Assembly: GCA_023653785.1 (NCBI GenBank)
Contig: JAMKCH010022442.1
Coordinates: 1-64,000, forward strand
DNA length: 64,000 bases
Direction of reading: 5' to 3'
Source: Ophioderma brevispina
Lineage: Eukaryota > Echinodermata > Ophiuroidea > Amphilepidida > Ophiodermatidae
Part shown: positions 24,074-33,809 of the stretch, piece after piece
How the letters are laid out: every line of letters begins with the position of its first letter
Numbering within the stretch: position 1 is the stretch's first letter
Made by a program: the position numbers and the translations under genes
Notes under the pieces: model-generated
Database searches by the model: none
Seen by the model: only the letters and a program-made list of their open reading frames with translations
What the model was told of the DNA's origin: nothing

Positions 24074-24205
24074 ATGATCCAAAACGTGTTATTGGAAGAC
24101 TCCTACTGGAGCAAGGATAATATTGTTGATACTGACATAAATCAAAGCCTAATCAAGCTGACGGAGGAGAGCGTCAGGGAATCGGAATCAGACGATGATG
24201 ACTGA
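24074..24205 (+). CDS. Unassigned short open frame with acidic C-terminus (copy 2)
   Basis: A 43-residue ATG-to-TGA frame ending in the acidic run ESESDDDD. The same DNA in copy 1 (about 17620-17770) is out of frame. It lies 50 bases upstream of the next frame on the same strand. Possibly the tail of a longer broken protein. No family is recognised. Confidence 0.22.
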   Translation: MIQNVLLEDSYWSKDNIVDTDINQSLIKLTEESVRESESDDDD

Positions 24206-24255
24206 ATAGTGAGTGAATTTAAAACTCATAAAACGATACTACAGGCCTAGACACC

Positions 24256-24408
24256 ATGCGTTTCATGAAAAGTTTGCCAATGTATGGCAAACATCACTTT
24301 GTGGTACTCAGTCATAAATTTAACCGGGACGCGGAGCCAAATCCAATAGTGATCGGCTTACCAGTATACTACCGACTACACCTGAAGGTGAAGCACCCTA
24401 TCCTATAA
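24256..24408 (+). CDS. Unassigned open frame with DAEPNPIVIGLPV (copy 2)
   Basis: A 50-residue ATG-to-TAA frame, collinear and in phase with the 17768-17980 frame of copy 1 through LSHKFN-x-DAEPNPIVIGLPV. Its start is used only because it is the first in-frame ATG. Copy 1 is open for further codons upstream, so the natural protein may begin earlier. Confidence 0.3.
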   Translation: MRFMKSLPMYGKHHFVVLSHKFNRDAEPNPIVIGLPVYYRLHLKVKHPIL

Positions 24409-24779
24409 AATATGTCGCAGCCAAACTATAAAGAGACGGGCATAAGAGTTTTGGATCGACTATAAACTCTTAGCATGAGACCCCTTATCAATAAAGCTGG
24501 CATAATATTATTTTTTTTTAAAAACACGCCAGAAAAATATAATCAAGGTAGGACATGTCATCAAATCCGTCGAAAACTAGTGTTATTAAATACTTTTGCG
24601 GTACATGAAGGCGCGTTTTTTTAACACCCCTCGGACGAAGACATGATTATGCTATATGACGTCACAGAAATTGCATTTACATGCAGCAATTTTAATGCAC
24701 TAATTTTTGAAGATAGTTTTATCCAAATTAACTTGGTATTACTGAGATCACTTAAACGAAGGATTAAGAGGTAATACTA

Positions 24780-25034
24780 ATGACACGGGGACCGAGTCAG
24801 AAAAATGAGTGCCCACCGGACTATTTTGCAGGAAAAATCGCTCCCCAAAAATATAAGGTTGGCCCAACATTTAATTTAATCGTGCCCCAAAATATCATTG
24901 ATAGAATACAACTAAAAGATGAATTGACCCCAAATAACTTTATCGATACATGGAAGGAGAGCGCGATTTACATACATCGGATGAACTTAGCAAAGGCTAT
25001 ACGGCCCCACTTCATGAGCGATGATAAATCCTAA
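24780..25034 (+). CDS. Unassigned open frame, first module (copy 2)
   Basis: An 84-residue ATG-to-TAA frame with a soluble-protein composition (PPDYFAG, KYKVGPTFNLIVPQNIIDR, KDELTPNNFIDTWKESA). The DNA downstream (about 25060-25290) is a diverged tandem repeat of the same module. In copy 1 the first module (about 18400-18670) is frameshifted, while the second is open (18887-19219). No homologous family is recognised. Confidence 0.35.
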   Translation: MTRGPSQKNECPPDYFAGKIAPQKYKVGPTFNLIVPQNIIDRIQLKDELTPNNFIDTWKESAIYIHRMNLAKAIRPHFMSDDKS

Positions 25035-26985
25035 CCTCACGATTTTTGACTACAACATCTTTATCAAATTAACATGGTATTACTGAGATCATCAAACAAA
25101 GGTTAAGGAGGTGATTTAGAATGACACTCGGACGCGGAGAAAAATTAAAGCGCCCACCAAACTTTTGGGCAGGTTAGACTCCCCAAAATACTAAAATTGG
25201 CCCAACCTGATTGAATTCGTGCCCCAAATCATCATTAATAAAAATTCATAGGGATGAATTGATCCCCAAAAAGTTTTTCATAAAAAACATTCAACATGTC
25301 CACATTACACCAATATTTACCAATAAGGGCCCCCATAAAAAATAAGCAGCACAATGATTAGTTTTAAAATCTTAAATTTAAAGGCAAATGGATCCCGGAG
25401 TTGGCACTGACATAGCTGCCCGTAATGGGTTTTTAAAAACTAAAAGGCGATAATTTCCAAAATTTCTATTTGTAACACGATGGATAATTTGGTTTTCCAT
25501 TGGTTTTCCTCTATAAACATTGTTACACAATTCTTACCTGATAAGACATGGTTATTGCATGACTTCACCAGGGCTATTTGCTGCCTAATTTTTTTTTGAA
25601 TTACCTATCCCAAAACCTACTTCATTGTTCGCCATCATTAGATTTTCAGCTAATTCAGCCGATTCCCTATTTTCGGCTGCATTTACAAACCGCAGACATT
25701 TGTATTCAAAATTTGAAAGTCCTAACGAAGAATATACCAAAACTTTCAATAAAACATGGTACATAAATTGTTTTGACTGTCTTGAATGATAAAATGGCTG
25801 AATTGGACTATGAACACCAACAGCTGTGCTTACCAAAGAAAAATTAAGGCCAACCAAATTAAATACAAAAAAACCGCCTCTAAATAGGCCGAAAAACCCT
25901 GACGACGTACTTATAAACATTAAAATGAGTAACTCAAGAGTACTTCAGATTAGAAAGATTAGTGAATCGCACAATTTTCCCTTTGGAACATAGTACCCAA
26001 AAGAAAGTTGAGCCTCCAAACTATACTAAAAGAAATCTCCTTAGCCTAAAAGGATGCGCAACGTTGATTGGAAAAGTGTGCAAACCTACATTTATTTTTG
26101 AGCTTGCTAATGTTTGATTAATCACTTTGGAATAATACTTATGCCTGTTGATCAATTATACACAACAATCAAGTAATATTAAAGGGGCGTTGAACCAAGA
26201 AAATAAGCTGGAATGACCAAAATCAGATTTGAATGAAGTTTTAACTGGCCTCTTACGTACGTCTTGATCCATTGGTTCGAACTTTTGAATGTCACCCTTG
26301 CATACACCACAATACCAGTTCGCGCGCGACCCTCTCATTACAATTCATAAAATTGATTTTAGAAATTTGGCTTGGTGATAGCAAGGGCAAACAGCCCAAT
26401 GCCAGAAATAACCACCCGATTGTAAAAACAACATTTACGTTGATATTGAGATTTGAATGAGAGTTAACTGGTTCAGACATCCTTGATAGAACCCTCTGGT
26501 CCATCTTTCGAAATACTCAAATGACAACAAATTTTACTTCGTGGAAGTAAAAAGCGTAAACACATTACGTGACTGACAAAAAACGGTTGCAAACAAAACA
26601 ACCGATTGGTGCGTTTAGTGCTCAATTGGTGGCAGGAATTTTGACTCAATTTGGTACAAATGAATATACCCAGGGGTACTCACCGTTCATTTTCACATCC
26701 GCTGTTTGCAAACCGGAGAATAGCTCAATCACATTGAAACAAGTTGGTCCACCAAAGTAATTACGCAGGCCTGACAATCCGGTGCCCGCACAGGTCTTGC
26801 ACCTTGGTCCCTCCGGTATATTCCATAGCAACTCATGAACCCCTCTTCAACTGGCGTGGATCCATTCGAGGAATAAGTTAAAAGCTTTGTAACATAGCAA
26901 GGTAAGTGTAGAATATGGCATACGATGGAAGAAGAGAAGCTCTTCAAACAACACGTAACTTTGTCCACACACCACGACCAAACGA

Positions 26986-27283
26986 CAAAAAATATTTATA
27001 CGACGTTATGAAAGGAGAAACCATCCTACACACTTGAAGCCTGATGATTTTGGACCGACAGACACGAAGCCCATACAACGGACAAGGGTCATGCAATGAT
27101 TCGATTGGATCTGAGGCCCTGAAAAAGTGAGCGATGAGTGGAGAAAGGCTCATTGAGGATGCTATTTAGCATAACACAACATCGGTGAACAATGGAGCTT
27201 AACGAGCCAACCCAGACGCGAAGTGCTTCTTTTCGACAGGCGCTAACTAGTTTTTCCTTACGATGGACTTCGGCAAACTTATT
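26986..27283 (+). repeat. Large direct duplication block 3, truncated copy 3
   Basis: Only the first ~300 bases of the unit are present. Similarity ends near GGACTTCGGCAAACTTATT, after which the sequence is unrelated. The CTTCTTTT site is empty, confirming the ancestral state of the transposon target. Confidence 0.85.
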
Positions 27284-27381
27284 GTCAGAATAATTATGTC
27301 ACCACGCAACATTATTTTGTTGCCAAATGCTGCCTGGAAAGATGCCGGTTTGTCATCATAAGTGTTCATTTTAAAAGTGTC

Positions 27382-27716
27382 CAGGGCGTAACCAGACCTA
27401 GCCCTCCGGGGGGCAGACCAAGAAGTTTCGCGATTTTTCAGGCGCCAATTTTTTTCCGGCTCGCTATGCTGGCCGAGTAGACTCAGCCGGGGCAGCCTTC
27501 ACCCTTCCCTTTCTTTTCTTCCCTCTTTCTTTTTCCCTTCTTCCTCTTCTTTTTTTTTCTCTCCCCTTTTCTTATCTCTTTCCCTCTTTTTCCTTTCTCT
27601 TTTTCTCTTCTTCCTTCTCCCTTTTTTCCTTCCCATTTTTGCTCCCCTTCCCGTTTCCCCAATTTTTGGTGCGGTGGGGCAGCTTGCCCCCCGGCCCCCC
27701 CACTGGTTCGCCACTG
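27382..27716. mobile_element. CAGTGGCG-ended non-autonomous element with polypyrimidine core
   Basis: The left end CAGGGCGTAACCAGACC and the right end CTGGTTCGCCACTG are imperfect inverted repeats, and inside them GGGGGGCA pairs with TGCCCCCC. CAGTGGCGTAACCAG-type ends are typical of a widespread class of hAT-like MITEs (family knowledge). I found no matching 8-bp flanks. The core (about 27500-27650) is almost pure C/T on the + strand. Lys/Glu-rich minus-strand frames there reflect base composition only. Confidence 0.65.
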
Positions 27717-28191
27717 TTCGCATTTCACTTGAAGCCATATTGGTAATAAGTTATCAACATTAAACTTTCAAGTTAAACGTAATGTTTGTTCAAGAGTCTT
27801 TTATAACAAATGTCTTTGAGTTCAATGCAGGGTTGCACATCTAATAGTCCAAGTAATAGCTTAGTGACGCTGCCATGATGCTACATTTGTTGGGCTTCAC
27901 CAATTACTATTAAATCAGACTGACCAGTCTGGGAGCTAGGAAATTTTGGCTGTTTTGTGAGTGTTCAAAATAATGAAAAACTTTGCATGCGAAATTTTTG
28001 CTCGACACATATATTTTTTGATGTGAAGAGGCATTGAGTTGGTTCAAAAAAAAATATGAACTTTCAAAAGTTTCAAAAAATAAAACGAACAAGACGAAAC
28101 ACTGTCAGATTTTGCAAATTTCAAAAAAACATTGTTGACTTCCGGTGACTGGTTGAGGACTTCTGGTCACACGTCTATAAACAAATTCAGT
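27717..28191. other. Spacer, no gene
   Basis: AT-rich non-coding sequence between the CAGTGGCG element and the 3' end of the retrotransposon. I looked here for a 3' LTR matching the sequence upstream of gag and did not find one. Confidence 0.4.
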
Positions 28192-29560
28192 TCAGTGCAA
28201 CACAAAGTCCTTGAACTGAGCTGGCGGTTTGATAAGCCTGGTTCTGGTACGGATCTCTCTCATCGGTGGTTGACTGGTCTCGCTGATCATCGACGGTTGA
28301 TTGCTCGTGTCACTGGAATGGTCGGATCCATGGTTGCTGTCGGTACGGACTGTTCACTCTGGTTTCATAGGTGATGGTTGGGTACTGTGGACCGGTCATT
28401 CTTTGGATTGGTCGCACACTGGGCTGGTTCCTTTGGGATGATCTGGTTCGTGGGCTCACACGCGATTGGCTTTGGTGTGGCTTGATCGTGATGTTACACT
28501 GGAGCTGCTTTCAGAGCTCAGGATGGGTGGTTTGTCAGTGTGGTATGGATTGGGAAAACGGAATGAGTCTCTGGTTGTTGTACACAGGAAACTTGCGCCG
28601 TTTTCTCTGAACTCGTCCAGCTTCTTTCTCCAGGTAGGACTTGGGCCAAATTGGCAGATACACTTGCCAAAGCCATTCTTGGCGATTATGGTTGGGGGCC
28701 ATTCTAACACGCTGGCCTATTTGTAGCTCTGGGAGTTCTTTGGTGCACTTATCGTATTGCTTCTTTGCTTTCTGCCTTCCTGTTTCTTATGTCGTTGACG
28801 ACTCCATCGACTACACACGGTTTCAATAACCCTTCAGCTATTGGTAACAGAGTTTGTGCGTCTTGACATCAGCTTTTGAAATGGGCTGTTATACCTTTTA
28901 GTGAGGTGATTCCTCCAGTCCAAGTAGCTAAGATGAGGGCTGCTGGCTGATTGGTCTTCTTGATGATGCGTCTTAGCGATCTTCACTGTTGCTCAGCTTT
29001 CCCATTCGTGGGGCTTCTGGGTGAACTTTGACATGATGGAATTCCCAGCTGGGCAAAGGTCTGATAATCATGGCCTATGAACTGGGGCCCGTTGTCTGTA
29101 AATACGATCTCGGCACACAATGCCTGGCGAAATGTGGTTTAGTCTTGTCTACCACAGTCTCTGAGGTCGTATCTGTGAGGTGATCTAGTTCCCAATAGTC
29201 ACTATAGTGGTCCACCGTGACTAGATAATCGTCATTATGATAATGAAGAGGTCCTGTGAAATTGTACTCAAGGTCGGGTTGGAATTCCCACAGACATCAT
29301 TGGTTCTGATCGCTGGTGGTCTTGATAGATGTTGCACTCTATGCAGTTCCCACGTTACCTTAATCTGTCCTGCCATGCATGGCAAAAATAGCACCTCTTT
29401 AGCTCGTGCGAAGAGTTGATTCGATGCCAAGGGGCGACTGTGTGGAGTTTGCTCCATCATTATGGTTGAAGTTGTTTTGGAACTATAACTTGCAGTCCAC
29501 GGTAGAGAGTCCATCTGTGCTGTGATGTTGTCTCTTCCTCCGTAGAATTCTTTAATTTCA
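28192..29560 (-). pseudogene. gypsy integrase remnant
   Basis: The zinc-binding N-terminal region lies at about 29340-29460 (RAKEVLFLPCMAGQIK). The catalytic core follows: the first Asp is in TVDHYSDYWELD near 29190-29230, the second is in the DNGP box near 29090, and the Glu is in NGKAE near 28980. The C-terminal part (28440-28900) retains LLPIAEGLLKP. Several frameshifts separate these boxes. Protein function is lost. Confidence 0.85.
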
Positions 29561-29639
29561 TCCGGCAGTTGTCGTTTGTCTTCTGGCCAGCTCGAAGAAA
29601 ACCACGTATGGTTGATCTCGACATCTCACTGAAGATGTT

Positions 29640-30010
29640 GGCATCTTGAAAATCTCCAGTTACGTCTGCTGGGGCATATGCTCGACTGAGGAAATCAGCG
29701 ATATACATCTTGCTGCCAGGTAGATATTGAATGTCTAACTGGTACTTCTGCAGGCGTAAAGACATACGCTGAGCCTCTTTGGTGCTTTGCACAGTGGCTT
29801 CCTATGTATCCTGATGAGTGGTTGTGGTCCGTGGTGCACCGTAGCATTGGGGGCATAGTTGAACTCCTCAAAACGTCACACGCGAACACGATTGCCAAAA
29901 AGTTCTTCTCTATCGTGCGTAGTGCGCTCTGCAGGCATTCAGCTCTACGATGCAAAAGCTACTGGTTGCCATTCTGCATTATCGCTGCTCCTGTCCAGAT
30001 TCGAGCATCA
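29640..30010 (-). pseudogene. gypsy RNase H remnant
   Basis: KNFLAIVFACDVLRSSTM (near 29880) matches the start of the tethered RNase H domain. LRLQKYQLDIQYLPGS and IADFLSRAY (about 29680-29760) match its end. A frameshift lies between the two parts. It joins the integrase region through a short linker. Confidence 0.85.
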
Positions 30011-30079
30011 CATTGATCGTCACTCTTCGTTGACAGCGAAGACTTAAAGATGGTGCTCCGTCATAGTTTTTTTTTATTC

Positions 30080-30930
30080 CTGAACGCTTCTCATGATGGG
30101 CATCCCATTCCATTGCGATCAATCATCGGTGCGTTTTGAGGTTCTGCCAGCTTGTGGAAAGTATTGGCAGATATTTGCACAAGTAACACAACCAAGAAGT
30201 CTCTGCATGCCGTTTTTGAATCTGGTCTTGGCATCTCCAGGATCCCCTGGACTTTCTCTGGGCTAGCCTTCAACCCACTTGAAGTAATGAGGTGTCCCAT
30301 GACGAAGAACTACGCATCTTATCTTCATTCTTCTTAGGATTGATTCAGACTTCGCCCTTCGAGCTTTATCTAAGAATGACAGGTTTGGTCAATGTCTTTC
30401 TCTGCTTCTTCAGCAGTTTCACCACAACCGTACACTAAATAGTCATCTGCTATGACTTCTAAACATGGAATATCTTCCACAATCTCATGCTGTCGACGTT
30501 GGAACTCTTCCAGCCCGGAGCTTCATTCCAAAAGGGCATTCTCAACCATCTCCACCTTCCGTAGGGACGTGAGGATGTTGTAGATAGCTTGCTCTCCTCG
30601 TCGAGCTTAAACTGCCAAAACCATCCTTGGCGTCCAAGACTGAGCATAGGTCGAGCTTTGTCAGTTTGGGTAGAATATCCTCAATGGTTGGCATTGCGTA
30701 AGGCGGTCTTATGATGGCTGGGTGAGAGGCCTAGGATCGAGCAGATCCTCAACTTCGAGGACGCTTCACAAGCACCATGCTGAGATCCACTCAGTGGCTG
30801 GGGTAATTTTGCAATAACCTGTCGTTGCTCTAATTCTCCTAAATCTTCTTGAGTTCAGGTTTGAGCGCTATGCTAACTGCCTTGGTGCATTCTTCACTGG
30901 AGGGACTGTCCTGTCCACCCCATTTATCTT
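30080..30930 (-). pseudogene. gypsy reverse transcriptase remnant
   Basis: Recognisable blocks in order are MVLVKRP and LDPRPL in the fingers/palm region (about 30750-30790), DGFWQFKLDEESK (about 30600), WLRMPFWNE (about 30530), the catalytic IADD box with its two Asp (30442-30450), and GHLITSSGLKASPEKVQ (about 30250-30300). The IADD box itself is intact, but frameshifts occur between blocks, so no full-length polymerase can be made. Confidence 0.9.
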
Positions 30931-31219
30931 GGATCTCCGAGGTAAGATCCCAAACTTTTCCATCAAAGACATCTTGTAGTATCAATCACATGGCATGGGT
31001 GAGCTTGCTGCTTGCATGAGGAAATATGTTGACACTAAATATGCATTGTCAATACTCCCTAAGGCTTCACAGGTGGCTTGCTGATTTAAGTGCGGTTGCT
31101 GGTCGCAGTCCACAATCTCAAAATCCAGATCTTGCTGCTGGTCTTTGAAACTGAAAACTAAAGGTTTGTATCTCCTCTGGAAGATGGTAGTTCCATCGTA
31201 AGAACCTCAACTGGGCCCT

Positions 31220-31340
31220 GGACTTCCGTAGCTGCGGATGACGTCTTGCAAAATTCCACAACAAGTATTGTAACTCATGACGTTGCAATCTGAGCCGTGT
31301 CTAATTGCCAAAAAGGATCGTGTCCATCAAATTTCACTCT
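31220..31340 (-). pseudogene. gypsy aspartic protease remnant
   Basis: A leucine-Asp-Thr active-site motif is visible at about 31300 on the minus strand, in the expected position between gag and RT. The frame changes just after the Asp-Thr. Only the active-site neighbourhood is recognisable. Confidence 0.6.
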
Positions 31341-31489
31341 TGTCGACCAACGCTTCTTCTCCTTTGTATACACTGACACCCACCATCATTAGCCTCAGAC
31401 ACTCTCTTCTGAATCATCTTCATCGTCTTCACTTTCTTCATCGTCTCATACTGCACTCATTCACATTGGTTTGACTGACTTTGCTGAAC

Positions 31490-32232
31490 ACTTTAGCAAA
31501 ATGATTTAGCATTTGCACTTGGATCATTTTCGTCATAGGCAGGACAGTTATTTTTACCTGTTAGGATGTTTTCACCACAAAAGACCACGCACCGTCGGCT
31601 GTGGTAGTGGCCTCTTGCTATTTTCCACTGACTTTGGCGTCTTTGATTGTTGCTTTGCTTTGCTTGTTTGCCTGATTTTTTCTTTGTGAAGGTTACTTGT
31701 TGCGGTTGCACTCTCCTTCCACAATTTTGAGCGTTCATAGGTATTTTCGGAAATCTCCAGTGCTTCAATCGTGAATTTCAATGTGACTTCTTTGATCTAA
31801 ACAACCCTAGCCCGGGGGTCAAATCGTGCACCAAGGACTACTTTGTCAAGATGCAGATCCTCTCCTGGGTTCCACTTACATGGCAAGGCTAAATCTATCA
31901 TCGTGAACATATGGTCACCAGTCTCATTTGTCTTCATGCGAAACTTCAAAATTCGAAATCGGTCATACACAAACATTCCTCATGCCGTAAAATGCTGTCA
32001 ATTTTGCGAGGATGTAGCGCTCCTTCAGGTTCATCGGCTGTGAGCGACAGACATTTTAGACGCTGCTTGCATTACTGTCCATGCTTGTCCTTAAGTACGC
32101 TACCTGCAATGGTTGCCTTAGCATCAATCCCAGTTGCGACAATAATCTTGCCAATCTTGAAAAAATTTTCCAATTTTTCTTTAAATCCCTTTACTACCAT
32201 TTGGCTTGGCAATGGAATGTGGAAGCCGCCAT
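31490..32232 (-). pseudogene. gypsy gag remnant
   Basis: An ATG at 32230-32232 opens a MAASTF start typical of this kind of gag, and a frameshift follows within ~12 codons. The middle (about 31760-31900) retains LDKVVLGARFD and TIEALEISE. The C-terminal part has a degenerate zinc-knuckle region with GKNNCPAYD near 31540. The usual first Cys pair is partly altered (VVFCGEN). Confidence 0.75.
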
Positions 32233-32858
32233 GTTTGCCTTCTTGCTGATTTGGTGCAAATTATTTTCTAGTTTTTTAGTTGCATAGGAAATCGTACTAT
32301 TACGTGCTTTGATCAAGATAAGCTACGAATGTCCACCTATCTGATCAGCAGCAGGCACACGAAATAGTACTAAAAATGCTATTTTCTAGGTCCGACCGAG
32401 TTTTGAAACCCATAGTTTTGGCTTTTAGGTTTAAAGTTTTTGCACACGGTAGAGTCCGTCGGTTGCGGCGCTGCACTGTTGCTAAGCAATGAAGAAAATG
32501 ACGACTCACAGGTCTAAAACTTTCGAGAACGGCCGGGTTCGGTCGTTGTACCAGCTCAAATTGAGTCCAGATTTCTGTAGTAGGCACGTCTATTGGCGGC
32601 GGAACTCCGATTTAAGACTTGACTACAGTTTAATGGTGGCAAACCTTGATGGGATTACGCAGTGCGCATGAGCTTGCGTAGACTCAGTGTGATCCATCCA
32701 AAATGTATACGATCCTATAACCATTTATATGTTCGCGCGTGAATGGTGAACTTAGCCCTCGCGGCCGCTGACAAGCCATAGGGTTAGAACATTGACCGCA
32801 ACGTGTTTGAGTAAGTAACAAAGCGTGCGGACATTTCGGCAAAGTGTTGCGGTGTTGG
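32233..32858. other. Region upstream of gag (possible remains of LTR/leader)
   Basis: By position this should contain the 5' LTR and leader of the minus-strand element. A CATATAAATGG sequence on the minus strand (about 32721-32731) could be a TATA box. No terminal TG...CA pair or primer-binding site could be fixed. Open frames are short and unassigned. Confidence 0.3.
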
Positions 32859-32892
32859 CCAATCAAAATTGGATTTTTGTGACGTATTTAAA
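32859..32892 (+). promoter_or_regulatory. Promoter-like cluster: CCAAT, CRE, TATA-like
   Basis: CCAAT at 32859-32863, TGACGTA at 32880-32886 and TATTTAAA at 32885-32892 fall in promoter-like order on the + strand. No gene is recognised downstream; the 33.0 kb tandem repeat follows. It may be part of the repeat flank or pure chance. Confidence 0.25.
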
Positions 32893-32959
32893 AAAAGAGA
32901 ACAACTGGACTTTAGCACTCAGCAGATAATTATATTACGGGCCTTGTTTTGGTCAAGGT

Positions 32960-33655
32960 TCTGACAAGTTAGTGATTATAGCAATGATTGTTGGCCAAGA
33001 AATTAATAGATTTAATAACGCCCCTTTATCGGCCAACGTGACTTTGATCCAATTGTGAAAACCCCACATAGGCCTTGGGCAGCGGTTCTTCTGACCAATT
33101 TTCGCTGTAATTAGCACAAGCGTTTGGCAACAAGGAACATTTATAAATTATTGAATAATGCCCTTTAATTGATTTGTGGCATAAGAAACTAATAGATTTT
33201 CAAAGAACACCCTTTAATCGGCCAACGTGACCTTTGACTCAAATTTGTGAACACCCCATATGGGCCTTGGGTCAGCGGTTTTTGCTGCAATCAGCCCAAG
33301 CGTTCGGCAACAACTCAAATTCATAAATCATCAAAGAATGCCCCTTTATTGACACGTGATCTTTGACCCAAATCTGTGTACACCCCATATGGGCTTTGAG
33401 TCAGCGGTTCCTCTGACCAAATTTGGTGATTAGAGCAATATTGTGGTACAAGGGATTTATAGATTTTCAAAAAATGCCCTTTTTTAATCGGCCTACTGAC
33501 CTCTGACCCAGATCTGAACACTCCATATGGGCCGTGGGTCAGTGGTTCGTCTGAGCAAGTCCAGTGATTTAAGCAATTGATTTATGGCACAAGAAGGAAT
33601 TTATAGATTTTCAAAGAATGCCCAAATGGCTTTTTGACCCAAATCAGTGAACACC
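32960..33655 (+). repeat. Tandem repeat (~130-190 bp units) with TGACCTTTGACC motifs
   Basis: Four or more degenerate units. Each carries the order AGATTTTCAAAGAATGCCC, a TGACCTTTGACCC-like block, GTGAACACCCCATATGGGCC and TTGGGTCAGCGGTT. The GGGTCAGCGGTT anchor occurs near 33075, 33268, 33398 and 33536. TGACCTTTGACC is a DR1-type nuclear-receptor half-site pair by known consensus. Function here is unproven. Confidence 0.85.
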
Positions 33656-33663
33656 CATAGAAT

Positions 33664-33710
33664 CTCACAACACGTTGCGCCCCTTCGCAACGCGCTGGGA
33701 GTTTCCATAA
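33664..33710. repeat. ACGCGTTGCG-type motif, also at 36.6 and 42.0 kb
   Basis: TCACAACACGTTGCG and CGCAACGCGCTGG resemble the CAACGCGTTG(C/T)-rich segments at 36602-36716 and 42003-42067, suggesting a shared repeat component. Confidence 0.5.
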
Positions 33711-33770
33711 TGGCCTTGCGCATTTGGAAAAATTGTTATGTTTGCGATTTATAACTGTGGTATTATTATT

Positions 33771-33809
33771 ACTAGCGGGAGGCCCGCGCTTCGCGCGGCT
33801 CCCGCTAGT
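33771..33809. repeat. CG-rich near-perfect palindrome
   Basis: ACTAGCGGGAGGCCCGCGC is followed by TTCG and then CGCGGCTCCCGCTAGT. The arms pair over 17 bp with a two-base bulge and a tiny loop. It sits in AT-rich DNA after TATTATTATT. It could be a transposon terminus; a hairpin followed by CTAGT recalls Helitron 3' ends, but here the CTAG is itself part of the stem, so that is weak. Confidence 0.75.

Larger units (their letters stand above)
20830..26985 (+). repeat. Large direct duplication block 3, copy 2
   Basis: About 6.16 kb, head-to-tail with copy 1 and followed directly by a truncated third copy. It lacks the hAT-like insertion. Markers shared with copy 1 include CTACACACGTGAAGCACTG, the DAEPNPIVIGLPV coding segment and CTTTGTAACATAGCAAGG. 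Several polypyrimidine or homopurine runs differ in length. Confidence 0.9.
28192..32232 (-). mobile_element. Decayed Ty3/gypsy LTR retrotransposon
   Basis: Read on the minus strand, the order is gag, protease, reverse transcriptase, RNase H, integrase, which is the Ty3/gypsy order. In BEL and Ty3 elements integrase follows RT/RNase H, whereas in Ty1/copia it precedes them. All domains are interrupted by frameshifts and stops. The last recognisable codon is followed by TGA at 28192-28194. No LTR pair could be located, so the element is truncated or its LTRs are too diverged to see by eye. Confidence 0.9.

Noticed and set aside
27483..27738. Lys/Arg/Glu/Gly-rich minus-strand frames
   Set aside because: A pure consequence of a polypyrimidine tract on the + strand.
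33771..33809. Rho-independent terminator or firm Helitron 3' end
   Set aside because: No bacterial context. For a Helitron the CTAG would lie outside the stem, whereas here it is part of it.
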